Below, piece by piece: positions 35,161-46,450 of a stretch of 64,000 nt of DNA. Each line of letters begins with the position of its first letter. The stretch's first letter is position 1. This DNA comes from Pomphorhynchus laevis (taxonomy: Eukaryota; Acanthocephala; Palaeacanthocephala; Echinorhynchida; Pomphorhynchidae). Location: NCBI GenBank assembly GCA_012934845.2, contig WNNJ02001735.1:42541-106540 (forward strand). Direction: 5' to 3'. A model generated the notes under the pieces. It did not search any database, was not told where the DNA came from, and was given only the letters and a program-made list of their open reading frames with translations. Both the position numbers and the translations under genes were made by a program.

Positions 35161-36593
35161 TTTTACTGAAACTAAAAATAGTAGATATTTATGATTACTT
35201 TATAATATTTACTTTACCAAAATTTATTTTTTATTTTTATTAAAAATAAAAATTTCAAATTAACTTTATATATAAATTATATAATTATATAATTATTTAT
35301 AGTAAAAAATACATGGCTGATCTGATCTGATTATTTGATTTCTAGTCTGATTTTAAGCAATGAACATTGGTTAATTAACATTGGTTAATCTGATTAACCA
35401 ATGTTAATTTTTATAAATCGATTTAAAAAATTAAATAATAAAAAATTAAAACATATTACCCATAATATGATTAAATTTTGGCTATTGCAGATTTTTAAAA
35501 TAAATGCCGAACATTTTGAACTTTTAAGATTTTGAATCAAGATTAAAGCATTTCTGATATAATATTTAAAAAGTAATATTTAAATATTTAAAAATATTAT
35601 TTATAATATTTAAGAAGTTCTTAATTATAGTTTGATATTTGTGATTAAAATCTTTGAATCCGATTTCGGATTTCAGAAATCGTTTAATTTTGATTCAAAA
35701 TCTTAAAAGTCTTCAAATGTTAAAAGATTTTAATCACAAATACTAAACTATAATTAAGAACTTTTTAAAATGCAAGTTTTATGCACGACCATCATATCAT
35801 GGGGTAATATGTCTGATATGCATATGAAATTAAACAAAAAATATAAAATAAAAAAATTACATTAAATTTGAAACATTGAAATTTAAAACATTCAAAATTT
35901 AAACATTTCTTATTCAATGCTTATGAAACTGAATTAAAAATATTATAAAGAAATTACTAATAATCATTAATAAAATCTCATGCTTTAATGCTTTCATCTA
36001 AATTTTAATTTTCTTTAAAATTTAATGCAAAATCTAAGGATTTCTAATTTAATGCTTTTGATATGTCTTAAAAATGAACTTTTCGAAATGATACTTAAAT
36101 TCTTCCGAATTTTCTTACAAGTCAAATAAAATTTGGCTTGTAAAAATTTTTCGATAAAAATGCATGAGAATAAATAAATATAAATCATAATTCAGTAAAG
36201 ACATTCGATAGAAGTAAGTGTTGATAAAGTTGATTTACACTTGAAAAAAGTGTAAACCTTTTCTTCCAAGCAAATGCTTTGAAACGTTTTGATTTTTGTG
36301 TGTTAAAATGTATAAACACTCGAAAAATAATAAAACGATATCTGGAATAATGTATTTAAATATTTCTAATAAATGAGAAACTAAAATATATAAAATTATA
36401 TATTTATATTTTATAAACAATAAAACTTTACTTGCTCAAAGCGAAAGGCGGCAAATTAAAGGCAAATTAATTATCATAAGGTCATTATAATATTATTTTC
36501 GTTATTATATTATTAATATAATTATATATTAATTACGAATAATTTTGTTTATCAACGTATTTTCAATTAGTTCCTCATTTTTTTATTAGAAAA
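35161..36593. other. AT-rich non-coding stretch
   Basis: Contains an imperfect inverted repeat around 35530-35770 (TAATTAAGAACTT / AAGTTCTTAATTA). No gene. Confidence 0.4.
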
Positions 36594-37023
36594 CCATAAT
36601 AATTGATTAATAATTAATCAATTTATACAAATTGAATTTTGCAATATTAATTAATAAAAACCATAATAATTGATTAATAATTAATCAATTCATACAAATT
36701 GAATTTTGCAATATTAATTAATAAAAATCATAATAATTGATTAATAATTAATCAATTCATACAAATTGAATTTTGCAATATTAATTAATAAAAGCCATAA
36801 TAATTGATTAATAATTAATCAATTCATACAAATTGAATTTTGCAATATTAATTAATAAAAGCCATAATAATTGATTAATAATTGATCAATTCATACAGAT
36901 TGAATTTTGCAATATTAATTAATAAAAGCCATAATAATTGATTAATAATTGATCAATTCATACAAATTGAATTTTGCAATATTAATTAATAAAAACCATA
37001 ATAATTGATTAATAATTATAATT
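36594..37023. repeat. 67-bp tandem repeat, about 6.5 units
   Basis: Units begin CCATAATAATTGATTAATAA and recur at 36594, 36661, 36728 and onward, with one to three changes per unit. Each unit contains the palindrome TTGATTAATAATTAATCAA. It ends about 290 bp before the LRR-like gene. Confidence 0.93.
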
Positions 37024-37310
37024 GATTAATATCTGTCTTATCTGAGATCAGACAACTATTATATATCGAAATAAGATTTTAGTTTTGTCATTAATTTCAA
37101 TTAATGAATTTATAAAATTTGATTAATAATTGATTATTATCTATTATTCAATTCATAAAAATTATATTTTACAATATTACTAACTTATATAAATCTGAAT
37201 TATAATATTAACAAAATATTTTAATTAATTCTGACAATTTTAGATTGCTTAATATCGGACAAATCATATCTCAATTTACATTAAGAAAATCGAATATTTT
37301 ATAGATAACA

Positions 37311-39062
37311 ATGACTTTATCAATGTTTATAACGAGAAAAGTAAGTCGAGCGAAATACTTCTTCGCTCCGGATAACCATATATCAGCATTCGTTCTTACT
37401 TTAATGTTAATATCAGTCAGTAACTGCCAACAGTCAAGTACAAACAGCGTGCAGCTATTCAAATCAATGATATGTGGCACAGAACGCACCGATCTATACT
37501 GTCATACAAATGAAGATACCATGCAATCAGTATCATCAGACGACAGTGAGTCTTCTTCAAGGCATAAGGCTCGCTACGAAAGTATTGATCTGGTTTTTGA
37601 CAATGGTGAATACAATTTAACATCTGAATTCTTTAAAGACGTTAACCCATTCTTTCAAATTCAACCAACTTATGGGAAAATCGAATTTAGAGTAAAGTTT
37701 CAAAATTTTAAAGCCCTCTACCTGCATGATAAATTTTTTAATTCCATATGTGATTCATTACACAATAATGTTGGATGTCACTTGACTTTAAATGTTTATA
37801 ATTCGAAGACCTCTGATTTTATCGTTTCGTCAGGTGTATTCCAAGATCTTCGAGCAGACACTCTCGTTGTTCATAATGCACACTTGACGGGGGTTTCTTT
37901 TCAAACCCTTTTCAAGAACGCTAATATAAAAGTTCTAGATTTGAAAGGAACCTATATTGATTGTGATGGTAGCATACCATATACGGGATATATTGGGAAA
38001 GTAATCTTGACCAAACAGGCTTCTAAACTGGATTCAGATGAATTTCCACAGTTTCCGGTACCAGAATATGTCATAAACGCACAAAACATTCAATCAATAA
38101 GTGGCGAGACATTTGTTGATTACGGAAACATTAAAGAACTTAACTTGAAGAGTAAATCATTAGTAATTCGTCCAGGAAATTTACAGCATTTCCATAATTT
38201 GAAGAAGTTATCTCTTGAAGATGTAATCGTTGAAAGCGGAGGTTTCCGAAACCTAGAACATATCGAGGAACTTGAAATAGGTTCCGGTGTATCAATGAGA
38301 CCTGATGCTATTGCGGATATAAGCAAAATAAAGAATCTACGAAAAATTCGTATAGACAACGGTGAACAGTCGACAGATGTACGACTGATGTGTGAGCTTG
38401 CAACTTCTATCAGTCAGTTGCCATCTACATTGTCGGATCTCGCTATTTCAGTAGGAAATAAATGCACATGTGAGCACAAATACATTGCTCATTTCAAACA
38501 GCTCAGTACACATGAGTGCTATTACTTCGATGCTGAATGCACAAAAACGTCATGCCAGGTGGTAGATGATTACTTTACAGCAGCATCAGCAATGGCCCAC
38601 GTAACTGCAATAAGCAACGGCCAACAGATTAATCTGGCGGTCGACGAGCATTCGACGAGTACTACAATTCCAGGCGGTGATGGTTACCAAGAAACGTTCC
38701 GATCAGTGAGTATTGAACAGCATGAGAATGATGAAATGATGGCTAATCAAGAACGACAAATGTCGACTGTAACTAACTCGACAACATTTGTAGCTTCCAC
38801 AGCTCCAATGGAAAGTATTACGAATATTGGCGATAATATTGACGGATTGATACCCAGTACAGGTCGAAAAGTATCAAAAATGAATTGGCTACCAATCGTT
38901 ATTGTAACCGGTATTCTTGTGATGATTCTAATTTGTGGAATTTTTGCGTATCTATTGAAAATGTTCTCTAGTAGGCGTCGTGAATTTAAACCCATTCCAT
39001 CAAGCGAAGGTTATTTAAATTCAACGCAAAATCCCACAGCAGCAACAGCAAGCAAAACATAA
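37311..39062 (+). CDS. Single-pass membrane protein with leucine-rich-repeat-like ectodomain
   Basis: An intact 583-residue single-exon frame. Residues 27-39 form a hydrophobic segment (FVLTLMLISVSNC) fitting a signal peptide with a longish n-region. Residues 54-64 hold a Cys pair, as in an LRR N-cap. Weakly periodic L-x-L stretches follow (about 184-350, e.g. IKELNLK, LKKLSLEDV, IEELEIG, LRKIRID). A Cys cluster (361, 385, 387, 403, 410, 415) resembles an LRR C-cap. A Ser/Thr-rich stalk (about 440-520) leads to a transmembrane helix at 526-548, a basic stop-transfer SSRRR and a short Ser/Thr-rich cytoplasmic tail. The architecture suggests an adhesion or receptor role, but I do not recognise a family. 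Codon use is less AT-biased than its surroundings, supporting a real gene. Upstream non-coding exons cannot be excluded. Confidence 0.85.
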   Translation: MTLSMFITRKVSRAKYFFAPDNHISAFVLTLMLISVSNCQQSSTNSVQLFKSMICGTERTDLYCHTNEDTMQSVSSDDSESSSRHKARYESIDLVFDNGEYNLTSEFFKDVNPFFQIQPTYGKIEFRVKFQNFKALYLHDKFFNSICDSLHNNVGCHLTLNVYNSKTSDFIVSSGVFQDLRADTLVVHNAHLTGVSFQTLFKNANIKVLDLKGTYIDCDGSIPYTGYIGKVILTKQASKLDSDEFPQFPVPEYVINAQNIQSISGETFVDYGNIKELNLKSKSLVIRPGNLQHFHNLKKLSLEDVIVESGGFRNLEHIEELEIGSGVSMRPDAIADISKIKNLRKIRIDNGEQSTDVRLMCELATSISQLPSTLSDLAISVGNKCTCEHKYIAHFKQLSTHECYYFDAECTKTSCQVVDDYFTAASAMAHVTAISNGQQINLAVDEHSTSTTIPGGDGYQETFRSVSIEQHENDEMMANQERQMSTVTNSTTFVASTAPMESITNIGDNIDGLIPSTGRKVSKMNWLPIVIVTGILVMILICGIFAYLLKMFSSRRREFKPIPSSEGYLNSTQNPTAATASKT

Positions 39063-39764
39063 ATTTTTGTTTACTGAATTACAGTTGTATATCCACTTTT
39101 CCTTTCAATTTAAGTGTCAAAACAATTTCAATGCTCTGAACATTTCCAAATCATCCACATTTCCCACCATCGTTTTTGTCTGCCTGATTGAGATGAATGA
39201 AATCATTATCTAGATATGGATAGAACTGACAACTGATTCAATGTTTCCGTATTGATGTTATTTTTCTGCTTTGTTGCCGCAATTTTAATCTTAAGAAATT
39301 GTTATTTATAATTTTAACAGTCATCTCATTTTTTTTGAAAATAAGAGAATTCTAGGATTTGACTTTTGGCTATTAAACAATTAATTAACAAAATTGTGGA
39401 TTTATTTAATATTAACTTATTCTTTGGTTAATTAGTAATTTATTTAATTATCAAATTTGTTCTTTAACTGATCATTTCTATGATAAATTGAAATATTATA
39501 CAGGACCGTTTATCTACTAGTTGGTTTATAGGACCTAAATATTTGCTTATCTTTCATTCGTTAAATAAATGTTTAATAAACATACATTTAATGAACATGT
39601 CGAAATGTACTTATATAATTGATTATTAATTAAAGAACAGGAAAACTGTAACTTTTTTATTTCTTAAAATCGAAATTATCAGTGTCTCTAATATTCTTAG
39701 AGAAAAATAATATTTCTGATAGCATTGTGTAAACAGACTCCATTGTTTTTAAAAAATTAAACAA
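39063..39764. other. 3' flank of the membrane protein gene
   Basis: Likely 3' UTR and AT-rich spacer. A possible polyadenylation signal AATAAA is near 39565; nothing else seen. Confidence 0.4.
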
Positions 39765-40134
39765 ATCGATAGAAGTCAACGTAAAATTTATTGTTACAAA
39801 TTTTCGATCACTATGTGATCATCAGGAACACAATGCACACATTACAATCAAAAATATATAGCGAACAATGATCTTTCTTGCAGAGAGCAACTGGAAAATT
39901 TGTCCGGAAAAATGAACAGGAACATAATGTTTCTGATGATGATCGCAGTAGTGACTTAACATTATGAAACATTATGTTCCTGTTCATTTTTCCGGACAAA
40001 CTTTGCAGTTGCTCTCTGCAAGAAAGATCATTGTTCGCTATATATTTTTGATTGTAATGTGTGCATTGTGTTCCTGATGATCGCATAGTGATCGAAAATT
40101 TGTAACAATAAATTTTACGTTGACTTCTATCGAT
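39765..40134. repeat. 370-bp near-perfect inverted repeat (foldback element)
   Basis: Arms of about 170 bp (left from ATCGATAGAAGTCAAC, right ending GTTGACTTCTATCGAT) around a spacer of about 30 bp. Very few mismatches, so recent. Long terminal inverted arms with no coding capacity fit a foldback/MITE or a large template-switch product. Confidence 0.88.
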
Positions 40135-41149
40135 GTGTTGTCATTCTGATAACATAAAATTACTTCAGGAAATAATAAGTTAAAATAATAGGTCCCAAAT
40201 GATTGTCTTGCCAACCTACAAAAAAAGAAAGAGCTGTTTATTAAATTTGAAACGCGACGTTTTGTTACTCTGGTTTTGTTACTAAAAACAAGCTCTAATG
40301 TGACGATGATTTCTTAGATGTTTGTTAAGGTGTGAAAACTACCCGCGTAATTTAATTCCTTAATTAATATAGAATATAGGAATATATACGAATATATAAT
40401 ACGATTAAAGAGCATTATGGAACAGAAAACAATTAAATGTTAGAAACCTTGAAAATGTTGACATTAAAATCACCAAATAGTACGTTGCTAAAAAATATCT
40501 TTTATATGAGCATTTTATTTCGTTTTCGTTCCTTCTCAATTTATAAAATATTCAAAGTAATTAAAACACACTTAAAAAATATTTTAAATAATCAGAATGA
40601 ATACTGATTATTTAAAACGCTATTTCTGCCTAAATTAGACAATACAATTGAAGCCCAAAACAATCCAAGTACTGTACTCTAAGGTACATCGATATCAAAT
40701 ATCACAGATATGGTATACACATATTACGGATATATTACTGGTTTGATAATAATTCACAGGTATAACTTGAACTTCTACACATTTTGTGTAATTCTTAACT
40801 AACTTCTATACATGTGAGCAGCAACGATGATTTGAATGTTTTTATTAAAATAAAATTATGGTTTTCCACAATATTACACGTTATGCCTAATTTCTAGAGT
40901 TTTTTTATTTCTTTATAATTTTAATTTTATACTATAAATTCAGCAATAGTCTTCAGGTTTAAATATAATAAGCAGCAAATTCGAAGTCGTCAAAAACTGT
41001 TAGGAAATGTATCTCTGGTAAATGTATCACAATTCACATTTGACAACCCATAATAGAAAAATTAAAACATAATATTTATTATTATACAAGCCAACAATAC
41101 AAGCATAGTTCAATAGTTGCATCACATTATTTATGAAAAGTGAAATTAG
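40135..41149. other. Mostly non-coding; small PLE piece
   Basis: 40547-40610 resembles the YIDD-type PLE RT N-terminal region (KVIKTHLKN, compare KVIKAHFKK). Otherwise AT-rich. Confidence 0.45.
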
Positions 41150-41154
41150 ATCAG

Positions 41155-41420
41155 CGATTTGTGTCCTGTAGAAACAAAACATCAATTCCGCTCATAATGT
41201 TATGCTTGAATTTATCCAGCGATCCAGCTTCAAGTGAACTAGTGCTTAGCGGATTCCACAACTTTATAGCTCGGAGGCTAAAAGTGTTATCGTATGAACA
41301 ATCCCACGTAAATACCGACCTGGGCGAACATGAATAATACAGGACAAAGCATGATAAGGCACATACAAATCTTTAAAATCAAACACATATCGTATAAGTT
41401 TCGACTTGTCTTCAAATAAT
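41155..41420 (-). pseudogene. LINE ORF2 C-terminal fragment
   Basis: Minus strand: TWDCSYDNTFSLRAIKLWNP, then SLEAGSLDKFKHNIM, ending at a stop. FSLRAxxLWNxLP...FKxxL is the usual end of CR1/Jockey-group ORF2. It is distinct from copies A-C (which read RSLHIAAPLLWNSLP). Confidence 0.65.
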
Positions 41421-41469
41421 GAATATTTAAAATCTAAAGGAAACTATATAAAACCATAATTTCATCATT

Positions 41470-42360
41470 GTAATCTGTTCATAGAACAGATTACAATTTT
41501 ATTTAAAATTATAAACTGTCCAGTACATAGTTTTTATTTTAATATAAAACTATAAATTCATCATTTAAATGTATAAAAATGATTATAGTTTTATTTTAAA
41601 TTATAAACTGTCCAGTACATAGTTTTTATTTTAATATAAAACTATAAATTCATCATTTAAATGTATAAAAATGATTATAGTTTTATTTTAAATTATAAAC
41701 TGTCCAGTACATAGTATTTATTTTAATATAAAACTATAAATTCATCATTTAAATGTATAGAAACGATTAAAGTTTTATTTTAAATTATAAATTGATCTAT
41801 ACAGATATCATTTTTATAAAAAACTATAAATTAATCATTTCAATGTATAGAAACGATTAAAGTTTTATTTTAAATTATAAATTAATCTATAAAGTTTTTT
41901 ATTTTTATATGAAACTATAAATTCATTAGATCCGATTATAGTTCTATTTGAAATTATAAAAAGAGCTGCAAAACGTTTTTATTTTATTATATAAATATAA
42001 ATTCATCGTCTAAATGTATAGAAACGTTTATAGTTCTCTTGTAAATTATAAACCGAGCTAGTCATAGTTTTTTATCTTATCAGAAAAACTATAAATTCAT
42101 AATTTAAATGTATAAAAAGATTATAGTATAATTTTATATTAAAATAGAGCAATGTTTTTTATATATCAATATAAATCTATACTTTAAATGAATTGAAAGA
42201 ATTAGTTTATTTTATAAAATTATTTATAAAATTAAAAATTGAGCAACGTTTCTTTAATATAACACAATAAATTCACCATTTAAATGTATAGAAACGATTA
42301 TAGTTTGATTTTAAAGTACAAACTGCGCTATACATGATTTTTTATTTTAATAAAAAATAG
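41470..42360. repeat. About 90-bp AT-rich satellite, block 1
   Basis: Units contain ACTATAAATTCATCATTTAA, TGTATAGAAACGATTATAG and TTATTTTAAATTATAAACTG in order. Ten or so diverged units. Nearly the whole block is repeated at 49.0-49.8 kb. Confidence 0.9.
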
Positions 42361-42599
42361 TTCTCTTGCAAAAAAAGTCTGTAAATGCATACAGACTATT
42401 GTCACAGTAGCGCAACAGATTAAAATCAACAGTTACTCGTTTAGAAGCATTGAACATAACTAAATCAGCAAACTGACTCTACGTATTTAATACAATTATA
42501 AAATAAACAAAATATAATAATGCTAAATCAAAATTTAATAATTAAATAATAAAATAAATAATTGTTTTTAGATTTTATATAATTTATATCAAGATTAAT

Positions 42600-44880
42600 T
42601 ATAAACTGAAATTTAAAATAAACGTCATTTTTATGAATTGACTAATAAATAACAGACGTTGTATCAGAATAAGAATTAGAGGTCATCAGGAGGAACTGCT
42701 ATGCTATCAGGTTTCGGCCCCTAACTCCTCTACCCAACATAGCAGCGGGGCCAAATACATGCTAATGATGTATTTCCTCTGAAATAACTATCTAGTATCT
42801 TATTCTAATGCAAAGTATATTATTTATTATCCATCCATAAAAATTTGCCACTTAAGAGTTTAAATTTATTTTTTATATTATTGTGTTGATTTATATATTT
42901 TACTATTTTCTGCTTGATGTTATTTTTATAGTAACCTAGTTTAAAATATGTATCTATTAAATTATTTAAATGATTTTGAAGAAAGCCAATATCATTACAT
43001 ATTGTTGCAATTCTTAAAATTTCATTATTTAATGTATTATATTTTATATTATATGGTATGCATGAATGCTCATGCAAAAATATGTTTCTTGCAAATAAAT
43101 AATAAATGAATAAATAAAAAATAAATAGATAAAATTAATACTAAATCCATAAACCAAAATTTAAAGTATACTATTTATTATTATTTATCATTATTTATTC
43201 GAAAAGAAGACCTTAAAAATGTAAAGATAGTAAATGTACGAATATGGGCAGGTAAAAAGTCGATGCTAAATATGCGGAAATTGAGTAAATCAAATCAGCT
43301 AACTGAGTCTGCGTATTTAATATAATTATAAAATAAACAAAACATAATAATGCTAAATCAAAATTTAATAATTAAATAATAAAATTAATAATTGTTTTTA
43401 GATTTTCTATAATTTAAATCAAGTTAAAATAAAAAATAAAATTTAAAATAAACGTCATTTTTATGAATTGACTAATAAATAACATACGTTGTAACAGGAT
43501 AAGGAGCATAGGTCATCAGGAGGAACTGCTATGCTATCAGGTTTCGGGCCCTAATCCCTCTACCAAACATAGCAGCGGGGCCAAATACGTTTTTACGACG
43601 TATTTCCTCTGATGAAATTTGATTATATAGTATCTTATTCTAATACGAAGTACATCCATAAAAATTTTCCGCTAATGATTTAAATTTATTTTTAATATTA
43701 TTGTTTGATTTATATATTTTGCAATTTCCTGCTTGATGTTATTTTCATAGTAACCTAGTTTAAAATATGTATCTATTAAATTATTTAAATGATTTTGAAG
43801 AAAACCAATATCGTTAGAAAAAATTTTTTTAAAAACTTCTTTTTCCCTGACTGATCGAAGGCGGCGTAAATCGAAATCGTATGAACTCGTTTTAAAATAT
43901 GCATCTATTAAATTATTTAAATGATTTTGTAGAAAACCAATATCGTTGCAAATTGTTGCAATTCTTAAAATTTCATTATATTATGTATTATGTTTTATAT
44001 TATATGGTATTGTATTATATGGTAAGGTAAGGTTTAAATTTATTTTTAATATTATTGTGTTGATTTATATATTTTACAATTTCCTGCTTGATGTTATTTT
44101 CGTAGTAACTTAGTTTAAAATATGTATCTATTAAATTATTTAAATGATTTTGAAGAAAACCAATATCGTTACAAATTGTTGCAATTCTTAAAATTTCATT
44201 ATTTAATATATTATATTTAATATTATATGGTATGCATGAATGCTCATGCAAAAATATATTTCTTGTAAATTTAAATATGCCATCTTTACGATATAAATTA
44301 AAAGTAGTTTTAATTGATGTTAATTTTATGCTCATATCATGATATATACTTTCTTTATTAACGTTATTGTGTTGGTTTGTTTATATTTTAATATTTTCTG
44401 TTTGATTGTATTTTTATCGTAACCTAGTTTAAAATATGCATCTACTAAATTATTTAAATGATTTTGAAGAAAACCAATATCATTACATATTGTTGCAATT
44501 CTTAAAATTTCATTATTTAATGTATTATATTTTATATTATATCGTATACATGAATGCTCATGCAAAAATATGTTTCTTGTAAATTTAACAAAACTATCTA
44601 GTATCTTATTCTAATACAAAGTATATTATTTATTATCCATCCATAAAAATTTGCCACTTAAGAGTTTAAATTTATTCTTTATATTATTGTGTTGATTTAT
44701 ATATTTTACTATTTTCTGCTTGATGTTATTTTTATCGTAACCTAGTTTAAAATATGCATCTACTAAATTATTTAAATGATTTTGAAGAAAACCAATATCG
44801 TTACAAATTGTTGCAATAATAATATGTAAGCCAATAACTAACGACTTGCAGTCTAATGACTTGCAGACAATATAATACAT
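42600..44880 (-). mobile_element. Tandem array of YIDD-type PLE 3' fragments
   Basis: Same orientation throughout. RT C-terminal blocks (HEHSCIPYNIKYNTLNN, TICNDIGFLQNHLNN, FKLGYYKNN) lie at about 43077-42820, 43815-43640, 44000-43885, 44335-44035, 44565-44345 and 44820-44630. The 3' structured motif is present at 42675-42755 and 43505-43590. All are partial. Head-to-tail arrays of truncated copies are known for PLEs. Confidence 0.82.
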
Positions 44881-45540
44881 TTGCTGTTTTGGAAATAGTC
44901 GTTCGCGATATATTTATTAAGAAAGTCAACTAAGCAGTTTTAAAGTCTTTGGATGAAATCTCATTCTTTATCAAATATGTGATGCTGTCCTTGTTATGGA
45001 CCTTCCCTGGTTTTTAAAACATGCGCTTGTGTTCGGAGCGGTTAAAACTGTACCAATTACATTGCTCCGAGATGTTCAAACCGGGCTTAGGTGCTACTAA
45101 TCACCCAAACGCTATTTCAGTTGACATATCGATTATCAAGTTGACAACAGTGATGCAGACTGACAGCTCAATCGATTCTTCTACGATAATGCACCTTATC
45201 AGGTTCAGTCTAGCACAAATTTTCCATTGCATTCAACTGATGCTAGTACGTTTGCTACATGCGAGTTAGATACGGCTGATTTCGTAACCCTTGATATCAA
45301 ATGATCAAGTCCTGATTGCACTATGAGAACCTACTCGTAGAACCTACTCGTAGTGTCAATAGAGATTCCTTTCTGTAGGAGATACACTGCGGATATTGTT
45401 CAGCAAAATGCTCATCATAAATTCAAGAAGTTGTTGAGCGCTCACTAATCGAAATCGCTGATTTGACGATGGAGCTTGAAATTTGACGAATAATTTTTTA
45501 TAAAAAACTTTATCTGATGGTGGAGTCCAGTGTAACTATA
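44881..45540 (+). other. Unassigned stretch before LINE E ORF1
   Basis: GC-richer than the flanks. 45021-45269 is open but not recognised. Probably the 5' part of LINE E. A small direct repeat (GAACCTACTCGTAG, twice) lies at 45329-45357. Confidence 0.4.
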
Positions 45541-45602
45541 TCGCGTACTTTTAAATATGTGGTTCGACATGAGGTTGTAAGATCTGTTTTCGTGCCAACC
45601 AT

Positions 45603-45992
45603 TTGAACGAGGATCTGACCCCGCTTAAATTCTTGCAAGAGTGTGCTAAGCAGGCAAACCGTTCGTGTAACATTAGAGAATTACCTGTTTCATCAATAAT
45701 TAGAGGGTTATGTGTTTCATCGAATGATCAAGAGGTCGTCAAGAACATTTTCTCTGATATCGGGATAAATCTATCAACTTGTCGGTATCTTCGACTCAAA
45801 CGATTTTCAGCTAAACGAACTGATATTCCTCAATGGTTGCTTGTTTCAACTAAAGAATCGATATCACGTCAAGCACTTTCCTATTGTAGTAAGCTACGAA
45901 ATTTACCTTGCTTTTCCAAAGTCTATATAATACCTGATCTGTCACAAGTAAAACGTGATGCCTACAAAACTCTCAGTGCTGAACTCAACTAG
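45603..45992 (+). pseudogene. LINE E ORF1 C-terminal part
   Basis: LSTCRYLRLKRFSAKR, IPQWLLVSTKESISRQALSY then LRNLPCFSKVYIIPDLSQVK and RDAYKTLSAELN follow the pattern of CR1-type ORF1 proteins (RLG..., PLLVxF, LLxxAxxLR, VYIxPDLTxxER, ELxxR), which bind nucleic acid. Confidence 0.7.
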
Positions 45993-46117
45993 AAAAGAAA
46001 CACTGACCGTTCTTCCACTTTCATTATACGTAAAATAGAGTTATAAGATCTCGTAAACTGAAAACAAACCTAGACAATAACTGCACTGTGAGTTTATCCA
46101 GCTCTCACAGTTGACTA

Positions 46118-46450
46118 TCGAAGCCTTCAAATCCACTATTAAATCCTCCAGTTATTCCTCCCGTAAATTCTACAGTAAATCAGCCAGTCTATTCTCCAGC
46201 ACATCATCCAGTTTACCACCCAGTAAATTCTTCAGCAAATCTTCAAGTAAATAGTCCAGTAAATCTCACAGAATGTACTTCAGTTGATTCTAAAGTAAAT
46301 GCTCAAAAAATCTACAGTTTATCCTCCTTTAAATCATTCAGCAAACTACCCAGTAAATCCTTCAGTAAATCTTCAAGAACATTCTCGAGTAAAGCATTCA
46401 GTAAATCCTCCAGCAAATCTTGCAATAAATCATCCAGTGCATCCTCTAAT
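46118..46450 (+). repeat. 15-bp coding minisatellite in LINE E (Pro-Val-Asn repeats)
   Basis: About 20 degenerate units of CCAGTAAATCCTTCA encode P-V-N-x-x pentapeptides (NPPVIPPVNSTVNQPV, later SANYPVNPSVNLQ). A frame change lies between the two halves. It forms a disordered linker between ORF1 and the endonuclease region. Confidence 0.75.

Noticed and set aside
36235-36420. 61-codon minus-strand frame
   Set aside because: Low-complexity AT-rich DNA; Ile/Tyr/Lys composition as expected by chance.
38120-38995. Minus-strand open frames inside the membrane protein gene
   Set aside because: They lie wholly within the intact 583-codon plus-strand frame and show no family features.
39811-40086. 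91-codon minus-strand frame
   Set aside because: It runs through the arms and loop of a 370-bp inverted repeat, so the open frame is a by-product.
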